From the NCBI GenBank assembly GCA_964452915.1, contig CAYVNW010000002.1, positions 70,075-134,074 of the forward strand: 64,000 bases of DNA, in the 5' to 3' direction. This DNA is from Colivivens sp964452915 (GTDB lineage Bacteria > Bacteroidota > Bacteroidia > Bacteroidales > Bacteroidaceae). Below are positions 42,126-51,097 of this stretch, piece by piece (the stretch's first letter is position 1; each line of letters begins with the position of its first letter). The notes beneath the pieces were generated by a model that saw nothing but the letters and a program-made list of their open reading frames with translations, did not search any database and was not told the origin of the DNA. Position numbers and translations under genes: made by a program.

Positions 42126-45071
42126 TTATTTGGTTCGTATACTTTCATATATAGACAAGACATCCTGCGTGTCAACCATACCATCTCCATTCACATCTTG
42201 TGGGGCATTTGGCTCGTATGGAGTAGAACTCTCAATATATTCGTACACATTCAAGACATCCTGTGTGTCAACGAGACCATCCTTGTTAACATCCGCAGGC
42301 ACGGACGCATCATTAAGAAAATGCCATGAAATCACTTTAACGTCAGCATTATCTTTTTTAATGAAATACAAGTAGAATTGAAGTGTGGAGATTTCCTTCG
42401 TCAATGGTACTGTAACTTCAGTTTCCTCTTCACTGTCAACATTTAATGATGCAACAGGCTCAGACGAAGTCGATGACAAAGCCACGTCGATGGTACCTTT
42501 GCCTTTAACTCTCATTGTGACAGATTTTGCAGGACCGCCTTCCTTTGAGAAGTCAACTCCCTTTACTAACCACCAGCTTTCGGTTGATACGGCTGCCATA
42601 TCACCCGATTGCTCTTCGTAAGGATTAATTCTGCTCGAAGAAATTTGCGATACTCCCTTTATTGATGCTGTCGATGCGTTAAGTGCATAGATTTTCTGAC
42701 TGTTCTCAAGCACTGCCTGCTTGTTGACTTGTATGTTTCTATAGCCTCCGTTTATGCCAAGTTTACTTTCAAGCCACGTTGTGTGATAAAACAGATAGTA
42801 AGTGCCTTTAAAATTCTGCAAATGAGTGTGATTGTTACTTGCATTATATCCAAGTGAACCAGGGTTAGGCAGTAACACACCCTTATATGTCCATTCATCA
42901 GCCAAAGGATCATCGGCAGTCATATAGACCATTGAAGCAGGCGACGGTGCTGTAACAGTATAATTGCTGCTCCATTCATCTGATATAGTCCATCGTGTGC
43001 AATATGAATATACCCACTTACCGCCTATGTAATTGAGCTCGTTTGCCTCAAACTGACATGGTGCAGATATTGTCTTAATATCACTTCCAAGGCTGATCAT
43101 ATCGTCTCCCAATTTTACTATACGGGCATTACCAGGTTGCAAACTCGTGCCGACAATGTCTCCGCCGCCAAACGTCAGGTACGCTTCTGTTCCATCGTCA
43201 TTTATAGCCACACCTGGGTCTATTATTTGCGAGATAGAGCCAATTCCTGCAGTGTTCTTATCTATTAGTGCCTTGCCCAACGGATCAGTCCAAGGTCCTG
43301 TCGGTGAAGTGGAAGTCAAAACGCCGATACCGGTTGCACTATTAGTGAAATACAAATAGAAATGAGTCTGTCCATCGTCTTCTATTCTACTTACAATTGA
43401 AGGAGCCCATGAAGTATAAATCCATGGAGCTATAGCTTTGACGTCAATCACACCATGATCTGTCCAGTTAACCATATCTGCAGTTGACATACACGTGAGT
43501 CTTGTAATTTTCGAATAATCATTCTTAAGAAGTCCATTCGAATAATCAAATTGCTGTTGGTCGTCTGTGCCATAAACATATAGTCTTCCATCATATTCGA
43601 TACTTGTCGGATCGGCCATAAAATGGTTAGATGATATTGGATTACTATATGTAGGTAACTTTTGAGATGTTGCGAGTGAAGTTTCACTGGTGGTATCAAG
43701 TTGCTGAATGAACTGGAAAGTATAGAAAGTCCCGGGAAGGAGTGACAGTTTTGCTTTTTGTGTACCATTCACATACTCATTACTTACATCAGTTAATCTT
43801 CTGCTGACTACGTCATTAGTTGCAATTTGCTCAACTTTTTTAGGTTTGAATGGTAAAGAAACGGTTAGGTTGTACTGATCAGCAGACTTATTAAGTATGA
43901 ACATCGTCACCGTATCTCCGGACTCACTTATATAAGCCGATCCGCCCAGAAGCCCATTGTTTCTGTCTGTCAGGACAGATCCGATGCGAGTCTTTCCCGT
44001 AGCGTATTTTGCATAGTGTCCAAATACATACGCCCGCTTCCACAGCTCTGTGGCACTGCCACCGTGACTGACAGAAAAGAAATCATCAAGCATATTATAA
44101 TACACGTATGCACTGTAACCCGCAGCCATAGCCTTTTCAATACTTTCGATCATACTGTACTCGTATGAAAACTGGCCGGAATAATTACTGTCGTAATCGA
44201 TAAGGAATTCGGTCATCCACATGTGCTTTCCTGTTTTATCAGTCACATTCTTGACGAACGACCAGTCATTTGTACCATACAAGTGATTGCCCCATACATC
44301 AATATTGTCGACTGCGTCTTGAATGCCAACAAGAGTATTGTTGTATGAATGCTCACCCCATCCAAAACATTCAGGACCCATAATCTTACATTTCTTATTG
44401 ACTTTATTCCTTGCTGCCTTCACCATAGCCGCCATTTCTTTTGGTGAATATATACAACTTTCATAGCTTGCATGCTCGACGCCATTATCAGTTGCAGTAG
44501 GGGTGTAATCACTCTCATTTTGAATAGAAATCATGTCAACCGGGCACCCTTTCTTTTCCATCGTCTGACGATACCGTTCAAGGAAATCGGCATATTCATC
44601 ATAGTATTTAGGATTGATCGCGCCGCCGTTAGAACCTTGCCCGCCCCAAGTGTGTTCTACTAAAGGCCAAACCCATGTTCCATAATCATTTTGGTATTTC
44701 TCCGTATTTTGAGTCTTATACTTTTTAGGCGGGGTCCAAGGTGTTGCGAAGACTTGCAGGTCAGGGTTTATATTACGTCCCCATTTCACTGCATTCCCAT
44801 ATTCCCCCCAATAGCTTTCTGTAGGATTTATACGTATGCGCATTATGTTCAGGCCAATTTGATCCTTACCTGTACCCCAAAGTTTATTGACTTTCTCTTG
44901 TGTGTATACGTCTGCCCACTGCCCGTTCATACCTGTTCCTCCGAACCCGTCTATATACTGATACTTTGTTTGCCCACGAAGTGCCAATACTGCCGACTTG
45001 GTTTGTGCGAATGATGCTTGATGCCCACAAAGTGTCATCATGCCCAAAAGTAATAGTTTGTTTATATTCAT
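42126..45071 (-). CDS. Secreted GH30-GH43 fusion glycoside hydrolase with C-terminal dockerin repeats
   Basis: 981 residues. Signal peptide 1-22 (ASFAQ). GH30 domain about 25-455, resembling glucuronoxylan/xylan-type members, with acid/base Glu186 (SIQNESDY) and nucleophile Glu288 (MWMTEF). GH43 domain about 475-800 with Asp487 (FMADPTS), Asp618 (QIIDPGV) and Glu675 (QFEANEL). A beta-rich, carbohydrate-binding-like module follows at about 810-920. The end is two dockerin type I calcium loops, DVNKDGLVDTQD (927) and DVNGDGMVDTQD (959), each followed by a short helix. It probably cleaves xylan backbone and side chains. No SusC/SusD genes or cohesin gene are next to it. What the dockerin docks to is unknown. 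Confidence 0.88.
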   Translation of the reverse strand: MNINKLLLLGMMTLCGHQASFAQTKSAVLALRGQTKYQYIDGFGGTGMNGQWADVYTQEKVNKLWGTGKDQIGLNIMRIRINPTESYWGEYGNAVKWGRNINPDLQVFATPWTPPKKYKTQNTEKYQNDYGTWVWPLVEHTWGGQGSNGGAINPKYYDEYADFLERYRQTMEKKGCPVDMISIQNESDYTPTATDNGVEHASYESCIYSPKEMAAMVKAARNKVNKKCKIMGPECFGWGEHSYNNTLVGIQDAVDNIDVWGNHLYGTNDWSFVKNVTDKTGKHMWMTEFLIDYDSNYSGQFSYEYSMIESIEKAMAAGYSAYVYYNMLDDFFSVSHGGSATELWKRAYVFGHYAKYATGKTRIGSVLTDRNNGLLGGSAYISESGDTVTMFILNKSADQYNLTVSLPFKPKKVEQIATNDVVSRRLTDVSNEYVNGTQKAKLSLLPGTFYTFQFIQQLDTTSETSLATSQKLPTYSNPISSNHFMADPTSIEYDGRLYVYGTDDQQQFDYSNGLLKNDYSKITRLTCMSTADMVNWTDHGVIDVKAIAPWIYTSWAPSIVSRIEDDGQTHFYLYFTNSATGIGVLTSTSPTGPWTDPLGKALIDKNTAGIGSISQIIDPGVAINDDGTEAYLTFGGGDIVGTSLQPGNARIVKLGDDMISLGSDIKTISAPCQFEANELNYIGGKWVYSYCTRWTISDEWSSNYTVTAPSPASMVYMTADDPLADEWTYKGVLLPNPGSLGYNASNNHTHLQNFKGTYYLFYHTTWLESKLGINGGYRNIQVNKQAVLENSQKIYALNASTASIKGVSQISSSRINPYEEQSGDMAAVSTESWWLVKGVDFSKEGGPAKSVTMRVKGKGTIDVALSSTSSEPVASLNVDSEEETEVTVPLTKEISTLQFYLYFIKKDNADVKVISWHFLNDASVPADVNKDGLVDTQDVLNVYEYIESSTPYEPNAPQDVNGDGMVDTQDVLSIYESIRTK

Positions 45072-45094
45072 ATTATCTGAAATTTATTTGATGG

Positions 45095-45102
45095 CAAAAA
45101 TA
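45095..45102 (-). promoter_or_regulatory. -7 box of the glycoside hydrolase gene
   Basis: TATTTTTG on the minus strand (45102-45095), 24 bp before the ATG. The -33 position reads TTTA, so only moderate support. Confidence 0.4.
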
Positions 45103-45302
45103 ACGATTTAATTTTTCCTGGTAAAATTATATACCTATTATTATATTGATCTGTATCGTATATAAAAGCATTTGTTTCAAAATCTATATCAGCAGCGTGT
45201 GATCCTCACTGAAATCAAGGCGTGTAATACGACTTCCGGCTTGTTGCACAGGCACAAAAATAACTGATTATCTCAGTTTCATCAGCAATTCTTGTTGATT
45301 TG

Positions 45303-45334
45303 CTTGCATATTCGGCCATTATTATATACCTTTG
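45303..45334 (+). promoter_or_regulatory. Promoter of the sodium symporter gene
   Basis: CTTG at 45303-45306, 20 bp, TACCTTTG at 45327-45334; near-consensus, 28 bp before the ATG. Confidence 0.6.
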
Positions 45335-45362
45335 CACATTGTTTCAAGGAAACACAAAATAA

Positions 45363-46751
45363 ATGACAGGCAATCGTAACACATTCAGTGGTTCTATTGG
45401 TTTTGTACTCGCAGCAGCCGGTAGTGCTGTCGGATTAGGTAATATATGGCGTTTCCCCTATCTTGCAGCTCGTGATGGAGGAGGGCTATTCCTTATTATA
45501 TATATAATTCTGGCAATCACTTTCGGTTTCACATTGCTTATAACTGAAATCGCAATTGGCCGCCGGTCACAACAAGGTCCGCTGACCGCATACAAGTTCT
45601 TTAATAAGAAATGGGGATTTATCGGACATCTCTCATTCATTGTGCCATTTATCATATATCCTTATTATTGTGTTATAGGCGGCTGGGTAGTAAAATATTT
45701 ACTTACCTACTTATCATTCAATGGTGACGAAGCAGTATCGGACGGATACTTTAAGAATTTCATATCGACAGAATGGAACCCTGTGATATTCATGGTCATA
45801 TTCGCTGCATGTTGCTTTCACGTTGTATATAAAGGAGTTAATAAAGGTATAGAGAAGTATTCCCGAATAATGATGCCTGCCTTAGTAGTATTGGTCGTTT
45901 TCATTTGCATATATTCTCTCTTTATAAGTCATACAGATGGGAATGGAACGACACGTACAGGAATTGAAGGAGCAGCCATATACCTTATTCCTAATTTCAA
46001 AGGAGTCACACTTAAACATTTCCTAATGATTGTGCTTGATGCTACAGGTCAGCTCTTCTACTCCCTGTCAATTGCCATGGGTATCATGGTGGCATATGGC
46101 TCATACATGAAGAGAAGTGTAAACTTAGGTAAGGCCGTTGACTACATAGAGATTTGCGACACTGTTATAGCTGTTTTAGCCGGTTTAATGATAATACCGG
46201 CGGTATATGTTTTTATGGGTACCGAGGGAATGTCTGCCGGTCCGGGGCTTATGTTTGTTGCACTTCCTAAAATCTTCAACTCACTCGGTCCGTTCGGCCC
46301 TGTCATTGGGATGATGTTCTTTCTTATGGTATTGTTTGCAGCAATCACAAGCGCCGTCTCAATCCTTGAAGCATTAGTCGCAAGTTTGATCGACCGTTTT
46401 CACTGGAGCAGAAGGAAGGCGGTATGCATAACAGCTGCAATAGAGTTAATACTTTCTTACATTGTCTGCAGGGGATATAACGATCTATATTTTGAATATA
46501 CATTGCCAAATGGTGCAACAGGTCAGTTGCTTGATATATTTGACTATGTAAGCAACAACATACTTATGCCGTTCCTGTCAATATGCACATGCCTGCTTAT
46601 TGGTTGGGTGGTCTCACCGAGACTTTTAGTCGGTGAAATGCGGCTTAACGGATACAAGTTTCACCGGAAAACCATGTACATAATAATGTTGAAGTTTATT
46701 GTACCTGTATTATTGGCAATACTACTTCTCGGTGCGTTCGGAATATACTGA
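45363..46751 (+). CDS. Neurotransmitter:sodium symporter (SNF/NSS) family transporter
   Basis: 462 residues with about 11-12 membrane segments. The NSS signature is plain at the N terminus: FVLAAAGSAVGLGNIWRFPYLAARDGGG. Further features are YPYYCVIGGWVVKYLL, DATGQLFYSLSIAMG and AITSAVSILEALVASLIDRF. Bacterial members take up amino acids with sodium; the substrate is not predictable here. It is a single-gene unit with its own promoter. Confidence 0.93.
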   Translation: MTGNRNTFSGSIGFVLAAAGSAVGLGNIWRFPYLAARDGGGLFLIIYIILAITFGFTLLITEIAIGRRSQQGPLTAYKFFNKKWGFIGHLSFIVPFIIYPYYCVIGGWVVKYLLTYLSFNGDEAVSDGYFKNFISTEWNPVIFMVIFAACCFHVVYKGVNKGIEKYSRIMMPALVVLVVFICIYSLFISHTDGNGTTRTGIEGAAIYLIPNFKGVTLKHFLMIVLDATGQLFYSLSIAMGIMVAYGSYMKRSVNLGKAVDYIEICDTVIAVLAGLMIIPAVYVFMGTEGMSAGPGLMFVALPKIFNSLGPFGPVIGMMFFLMVLFAAITSAVSILEALVASLIDRFHWSRRKAVCITAAIELILSYIVCRGYNDLYFEYTLPNGATGQLLDIFDYVSNNILMPFLSICTCLLIGWVVSPRLLVGEMRLNGYKFHRKTMYIIMLKFIVPVLLAILLLGAFGIY

Positions 46752-46813
46752 TTTATCAAGTCCGATGAATTCAAAATATAAAGGGGCCGTCGCTTGACAC
46801 TCCTCACATGGTG

Positions 46814-46833
46814 TGACATCTCCGATGTCAGTG
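46814..46833. repeat. Palindromic repeat copy 2 (TGACATC-TCC-GATGTCA)
   Basis: Perfect 7-bp arms, 46814-46820 and 46824-46830, then GTG. The 20-bp string matches copy 1 at 20512-20531 at 19 of 20 positions. Confidence 0.5.
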
Positions 46834-46932
46834 TAGCAGCCTTGGGCATGATCGCTGAACATAGAGTTGAATTAAGTATAGTCAGAATACTCAGTGACGC
46901 CCATAAGTAAAAGACAAAATACCCGTCCAATC

Positions 46933-46977
46933 ATTGTTTGGCATTTGCCCAACAATCGTACGGCATTTGCCAGACGA
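46933..46977. repeat. Two adjacent hairpins with the shared core GGCATTTGCC
   Basis: Hairpin 1: ATTGTT-T-GGC-ATTT-GCC-C-AACAAT (46933-46956). Hairpin 2: TCGT-AC-GGC-ATTT-GCC-AG-ACGA (46956-46977). Same apical stem and loop, different outer arms; possibly the 3' end of the cysS transcript or of a small RNA. Confidence 0.45.
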
Positions 46978-47055
46978 CATGCGAAACTACAATAATTGAA
47001 ACTGCCGGTAGATTTCATGTTAACACTTATGTGTCTGTTACCGAGTTTATAGCAC

Positions 47056-47238
47056 TCACTTCCTTTTATAGCTTTTGTATATAGTTATGCTAAACCATAT
47101 AATAGCAAGCACAAATATAGCCGCATAAATATAGAATGAAGGATCTTGTGTTACCACTGCCGCCCATATGGTGGCACCAAGACATATGCAAAGGAAAATG
47201 ACAGAGGCTATCAATAATATCTTTTGTAAACGCGCCAT
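47056..47238 (-). CDS. Small two-helix membrane protein, hypothetical
   Basis: 60 residues: a short basic N terminus (MARLQK), a hydrophobic helix (ILLIASVIFLCICLGATIWAA), a short loop (VVTQDPSF), a second hydrophobic helix (IYAAIFVLAIIWFSITIY) and the basic tail KSYKRK. The charge pattern puts both ends in the cytoplasm. It begins 4 bp after the cysS stop, so it is co-transcribed. I do not recognise the family; function unknown. Confidence 0.6.
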   Translation of the reverse strand: MARLQKILLIASVIFLCICLGATIWAAVVTQDPSFYIYAAIFVLAIIWFSITIYKSYKRK

Positions 47239-47242
47239 AACA

Positions 47243-48757
47243 CTACTTGTTTAGATTCCAAGTAAAACCTTCTTTCGTATCCTTGATTTCAAATCCAATA
47301 GCAGTCAGTTTATCACGTATCAAATCGCTGGTTGCCCAGTCTTTGCTTGCTTTAGCTTTCATACGCTGCTCAAGCAACATATCGACAACCTGCCCGAAAG
47401 CCTCTTCACGCGCCTCACTTTCATTTGCGCTATCGCTTGCAGACTTTTGCAATCCAAGAATCTGGAATGTGAATAACTCAAACGCACTGATAAGTGCCTC
47501 AAGAACTTCAGCCGTAATAGTTGCCGAGTGATCAGCAAGTTGGTTTATAGTACGTGATACATCAAACAAATGACTGATAACAATAGGAGTACTGAAGTCA
47601 TCGTTGAGTGCATCATAACATTTTTGTTTGAATTCATCAACATACCCCATGCTGATACTGCCATTATCCGACGGTTGAATAGCCTTAAGTTGTTTATACG
47701 CATCCATCAAGCGTTCTAACCCTTTTTCAGCTGCTTGTAATGCTTCATTACTAAAGTCTACTGTACTACGATAGTGAGCCTGTAAAATAAAGAAACGAAT
47801 TGTCATTGGTGTGTATGCTTGGGTCAACATTTCATTTCCATCCTTGTCTTTGTGGCTACCATTGAAAAATTCCTGCAGAGTAATGAAGTTTCCCAAACTT
47901 TTGCCCATCTTCTGACCATTGATAGTAATCATATTATTATGAACCCAATAGTGTACCATTTGGTCGCCTTGACTTGCTACGGCCTGTGCTATTTCACACT
48001 CATGGTGAGGAAATATCAAATCCATGCCTCCACCATGAATATCAAAATGCTTTCCTAAATACTTACGGCCCATTGCTGTGCATTCGCAATGCCAACCAGG
48101 GAAACCATAGCTCCATTTTGACGGCCATCGCATTATATGTTCCGGCTGTGCTTTTTTCCACAATGCAAAGTCAGCTTGATTCTTTTTCTCGCCAACACCG
48201 GCGAGTTCTCTTGAATTATTAATGATGTCATTCAGATTACGTCCTGAGAGGATACCATACTTATATTTCTTATTGTACGCCTCAACATCGAAGTAAACAG
48301 AACCGTTTGCCTCGTAGGCAAACCCGTTGTCAAGAATTTCTTGTACCAGTTGTTCTTGTTCAATGATATGTCCTGAAGCTAAAGGCTCAATAGAAGGGGG
48401 CAGAACATTCAAAGCACGCATAGCATCGTGATAGCGGTTTGCATAGTATTGCGCCACTTCCATTGGTTCAAGCTGTTCCAACCGTGCTTTCTTTGCGATT
48501 TTGTCTTCGCCTTCATCCGCATCATGCTCCAAGTGACCAACATCAGTTATGTTGCGCACATAACGTACTTTGTAACCTATATGCTGTAAGTATCGGAATA
48601 CAATATCAAAAGTAATAGCCGGACGTGCATGCCCAAGGTGTGCATCGCCATATACCGTCGGACCACATACATACATTCCGACATGCGGAGCGTTGAGGGG
48701 ACGGAATAATTCTTTTTGTCGTGTAAGTGTGTTGTAAATTAAAAGTTCCTGCTTCAT
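47243..48757 (-). CDS. cysS: Cysteinyl-tRNA synthetase
   Basis: Charges tRNA-Cys. The 504-residue class I synthetase has the HIGH-type motif GDAHLGHARP near the N terminus after the zinc-ligand Cys in MYVCGPTVYG, the further zinc site GWHCECTAMG and HHECE, and the KMSKS-type motif KMGKSLGNF. A helical anticodon-binding C-terminal region follows. A -7 box lies 24 bp upstream. The small membrane protein follows directly. Confidence 0.97.
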   Translation of the reverse strand: MKQELLIYNTLTRQKELFRPLNAPHVGMYVCGPTVYGDAHLGHARPAITFDIVFRYLQHIGYKVRYVRNITDVGHLEHDADEGEDKIAKKARLEQLEPMEVAQYYANRYHDAMRALNVLPPSIEPLASGHIIEQEQLVQEILDNGFAYEANGSVYFDVEAYNKKYKYGILSGRNLNDIINNSRELAGVGEKKNQADFALWKKAQPEHIMRWPSKWSYGFPGWHCECTAMGRKYLGKHFDIHGGGMDLIFPHHECEIAQAVASQGDQMVHYWVHNNMITINGQKMGKSLGNFITLQEFFNGSHKDKDGNEMLTQAYTPMTIRFFILQAHYRSTVDFSNEALQAAEKGLERLMDAYKQLKAIQPSDNGSISMGYVDEFKQKCYDALNDDFSTPIVISHLFDVSRTINQLADHSATITAEVLEALISAFELFTFQILGLQKSASDSANESEAREEAFGQVVDMLLEQRMKAKASKDWATSDLIRDKLTAIGFEIKDTKEGFTWNLNK

Positions 48758-48780
48758 ATTGTACTTCTTTTTATATACTG

Positions 48781-48788
48781 CAAAGTTA
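48781..48788 (-). promoter_or_regulatory. -7 box of cysS
   Basis: TAACTTTG on the minus strand (48788-48781), 24 bp before the ATG. No clear -33 element. Confidence 0.5.
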
Positions 48789-48840
48789 TAAAGAAAACTT
48801 GAGAAGTAAAAAAAAGCAAGTGAATATTTAAGACATACAC

Positions 48841-48873
48841 AAAAAAAAGGCTGATATACCTCTATATCAACCT
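48841..48873 (-). terminator. Terminator of the DUF4890 gene
   Basis: On the minus strand, GGTTGATATA and TATATCAGCC form a 10-bp stem with one mismatch and a 4-base loop, directly followed by eight T. It ends the transcript of the gene at 48938-49414. Confidence 0.85.
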
Positions 48874-48937
48874 TCCAATTTAAAAATCAAAACCTTTATG
48901 TATATATTAACTTATTGGGGAATTTCATTCTAATATC

Positions 48938-49414
48938 TTATTGTGCATTGTTTTGATTGCCTCCCTGCTGGCGTTCTCCACGAGGCCCACCTTGACCTCC
49001 ACGAGGGCCACCTTGGCCAAACCGTGCACGCATTTCTTTTTCTGCTTCTTCGTACTTCTTGTATTGATCTTCAGTAAGAATCTCCTTCAAGGCTTTAGTT
49101 TCAGCTGCGCGACGCGCTTCCATTTCCTTCATCATAGCTTCGCGATCCATGCGCTGTCCCTGCTGTCCGCCTTCCATCATCTTCTTCATCTGTTCTTGCT
49201 GAGCCTTGCCTTGTTCTGTATAATATTCCTTTATCTTCTTATACTGCTCATCAGTTAATGAAAGAGTTTCTTTCAGACGATCCGCACGGCGTGTTGCCAT
49301 TTCTTTGGGATTGAATTCACGACGTTGTCTTGGACCACCTTGACCATTTTGATCCTGTGCAAAAACACCGGTAGTAAGGATCATTGCTACAAGTGCAATT
49401 AGTAATTTCTTCAT
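48938..49414 (-). CDS. DUF4890 domain-containing exported protein
   Basis: 158 residues. Signal peptide ending TGVFAQ, then a highly charged helical body: ATRRADRLKETLSLTDEQYKKIKEYY and, repeated in style, EILTEDQYKKYEEAEKEMRARF. The tail is Gly/Arg/Gln-rich with the direct repeat GQGGPRG. The helix pair recalls Spy/CpxP-type periplasmic chaperones (LTxxQ motifs), but a chaperone role is inference. It has its own terminator and no co-directional neighbour close by. Confidence 0.8.
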   Translation of the reverse strand: MKKLLIALVAMILTTGVFAQDQNGQGGPRQRREFNPKEMATRRADRLKETLSLTDEQYKKIKEYYTEQGKAQQEQMKKMMEGGQQGQRMDREAMMKEMEARRAAETKALKEILTEDQYKKYEEAEKEMRARFGQGGPRGGQGGPRGERQQGGNQNNAQ

Positions 49415-49744
49415 AATGTTCTACGTTTAATATGTTATTGTCTGTCGTTTTTAATTACATACATATGACAGATAAGTTTGTTAAAGGTTTAATCCATAAT
49501 CCAGAAATTCCAAGTTCGAATCAATCGGTCTGCTGTCAATTGGATAGGGGCGACTGGGTAGAGAGAGGGTTGAACTATGAACGCAAATAGGACTACATAA
49601 TTTCCGGCAGTATCGAACTAATCATTGACATAAGGACAAACAAGCACTTTAAAAACCAAGGATTGTATGTTTTTTTCATGGCTATCATATCGATATATAA
49701 CTTTTTCTTCGTACCTTTGCAACGAAATTGGATATTTATGCCTA
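49415..49744. other. Divergent intergenic region DUF4890 / miaB
   Basis: 330 bp. A -7 box for miaB lies at 49712-49719. Near the DUF4890 start there is a 6-bp inverted repeat TCTGTC/GACAGA (49441-49446, 49467-49472). A tRNA-like GTTCGAATC at about 49520 has no pairing arms around it. Nothing else is seen. Confidence 0.5.
49712..49719 (+). promoter_or_regulatory. -7 box of the miaB operon
   Basis: TACCTTTG, 25 bp before the chosen miaB ATG at 49745. It supports that start over the upstream ATG at 49667. No clear -33. Confidence 0.5.
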
Positions 49745-51076
49745 ATGAAGAAGCTATATATAGAAACATATGGCTGCCAAATGAACGTGGCTGACAGCGA
49801 AGTGATAGCTTCGGTGATGAAAATGGCAGACTATGAAAGTCAGGATACAATAGATGGAGCTGATGCGGTGCTATTGAACACCTGTTCGGTCCGCGAGAAT
49901 GCTGAGCAGAAAATATTCAACCGGCTTGATGCCTTACACGCCATGCGAAAAAAGAAGAAACTGATTATTGGCGTCGTTGGTTGCATGGCGGAGAATGTGA
50001 AAGACGATTTAATTGCGAACCATCATGTAGATCTGGTTGCAGGTCCGGACGCCTATCTTCAGCTACCGGAACTCTTTTCATCTGTTGAGGCAGGGCATAA
50101 AGCAATCAATGTTGAGCTTTCAACAACAGAGACATACAGAGAGGTCATACCAGAACGTATCTGTGGCAATCATATTTCCGGTTTTGTCAGCATCATGCGA
50201 GGCTGCAATAATTTTTGTCATTATTGTATAGTACCATACACGCGCGGACGTGAACGCAGCCGTGACGTAGAGAGTATCCTCAACGAGGTGCATGACCTTG
50301 AAACAAAAGGTTATAAAGAAGTAACGTTGTTAGGACAGAATGTGAATTCATATAAGTTTACACGTACAAAAGGAGGAGCTAATGAAACCGTAGACTTCCC
50401 CGGGCTGTTAAGAAGAGTTGCGGAAGCTGTCCCTAACATGCGCATACGTTTCACTTCTTCTCACCCGAAAGATATGAGCGATGAGACTCTTCATGTAATT
50501 GCAGATTACCCCAATGTATGCAATCACATACATTTACCTGTACAAAGTGGAAGTAACCGCATTCTCAAAATCATGAACCGCAAATATACACGTGAGTGGT
50601 ATTTAGACAGAGTAAAAGCTATACGCCAAATCATACCGGATTGCGGATTGACAACAGACATATTCTGCGGATATCACTCCGAGACGGAAGAAGATCACCA
50701 ACTGTCCCTATCTCTAATGAGAGAATGCAAGTATGACAGTGCATTTATGTTTAAGTATTCTGAACGTCCAGGTACATACGCATCAAAGTATTTACCCGAT
50801 GATGTACCGGAAGAGACTAAAATACGCCGTTTGAACGAACTTATAGCTCTACAGAACGAATTATCCGCAGAAAGCTATCGCAAAGATATAGGAAAGACAT
50901 TTGAGGTATTGGTCGAAGGATTCAGTAAAAGGTCACATGAGCAATTGTTCGGAAGAACCGAGCAATATAAGGTGGTAGTATTCAATAAGGGAACCCATCA
51001 TATAGGTGACACCGTAAAAGTAAAAATCACAGACTCAAGTTCAGCAACGCTGAAAGGTGAGGAAATATTTGAATAA
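49745..51076 (+). CDS. miaB: tRNA-2-methylthio-N6-isopentenyladenosine37 synthase MiaB
   Basis: Adds the methylthio group to i6A37 of tRNA, with two [4Fe-4S] clusters. From 49745 the protein has 443 residues. N-terminal cluster cysteines are in ETYGCQMN, LLNTCSVRENA and GVVGCMAE. The radical-SAM motif is GCNNFCHYCIVPYTRGRERSR. A C-terminal TRAM domain follows (from about residue 375). The upstream ATG at 49667 would add a non-conserved hydrophobic stretch overlapping the promoter box. It is the first gene of a run to folK. Confidence 0.96.
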   Translation: MKKLYIETYGCQMNVADSEVIASVMKMADYESQDTIDGADAVLLNTCSVRENAEQKIFNRLDALHAMRKKKKLIIGVVGCMAENVKDDLIANHHVDLVAGPDAYLQLPELFSSVEAGHKAINVELSTTETYREVIPERICGNHISGFVSIMRGCNNFCHYCIVPYTRGRERSRDVESILNEVHDLETKGYKEVTLLGQNVNSYKFTRTKGGANETVDFPGLLRRVAEAVPNMRIRFTSSHPKDMSDETLHVIADYPNVCNHIHLPVQSGSNRILKIMNRKYTREWYLDRVKAIRQIIPDCGLTTDIFCGYHSETEEDHQLSLSLMRECKYDSAFMFKYSERPGTYASKYLPDDVPEETKIRRLNELIALQNELSAESYRKDIGKTFEVLVEGFSKRSHEQLFGRTEQYKVVVFNKGTHHIGDTVKVKITDSSSATLKGEEIFE

Positions 51077-51097
51077 TCAACAATAAAACGAACAGAA

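Larger units (their letters stand above)
46752..47055. other. Intergenic region between convergent genes, rich in palindromes
   Basis: 304 bp without a gene. It contains the palindrome copy at 46814-46830 and two adjacent hairpins (46933-46956 and 46956-46977) that share the core GGC-ATTT-GCC. No T-run terminator is obvious for either flanking gene. Confidence 0.6.

Noticed and set aside
49500..49560. Possible tRNA because of GTTCGAATC
   Set aside because: No T-arm, acceptor or anticodon pairing could be built around it on either strand.
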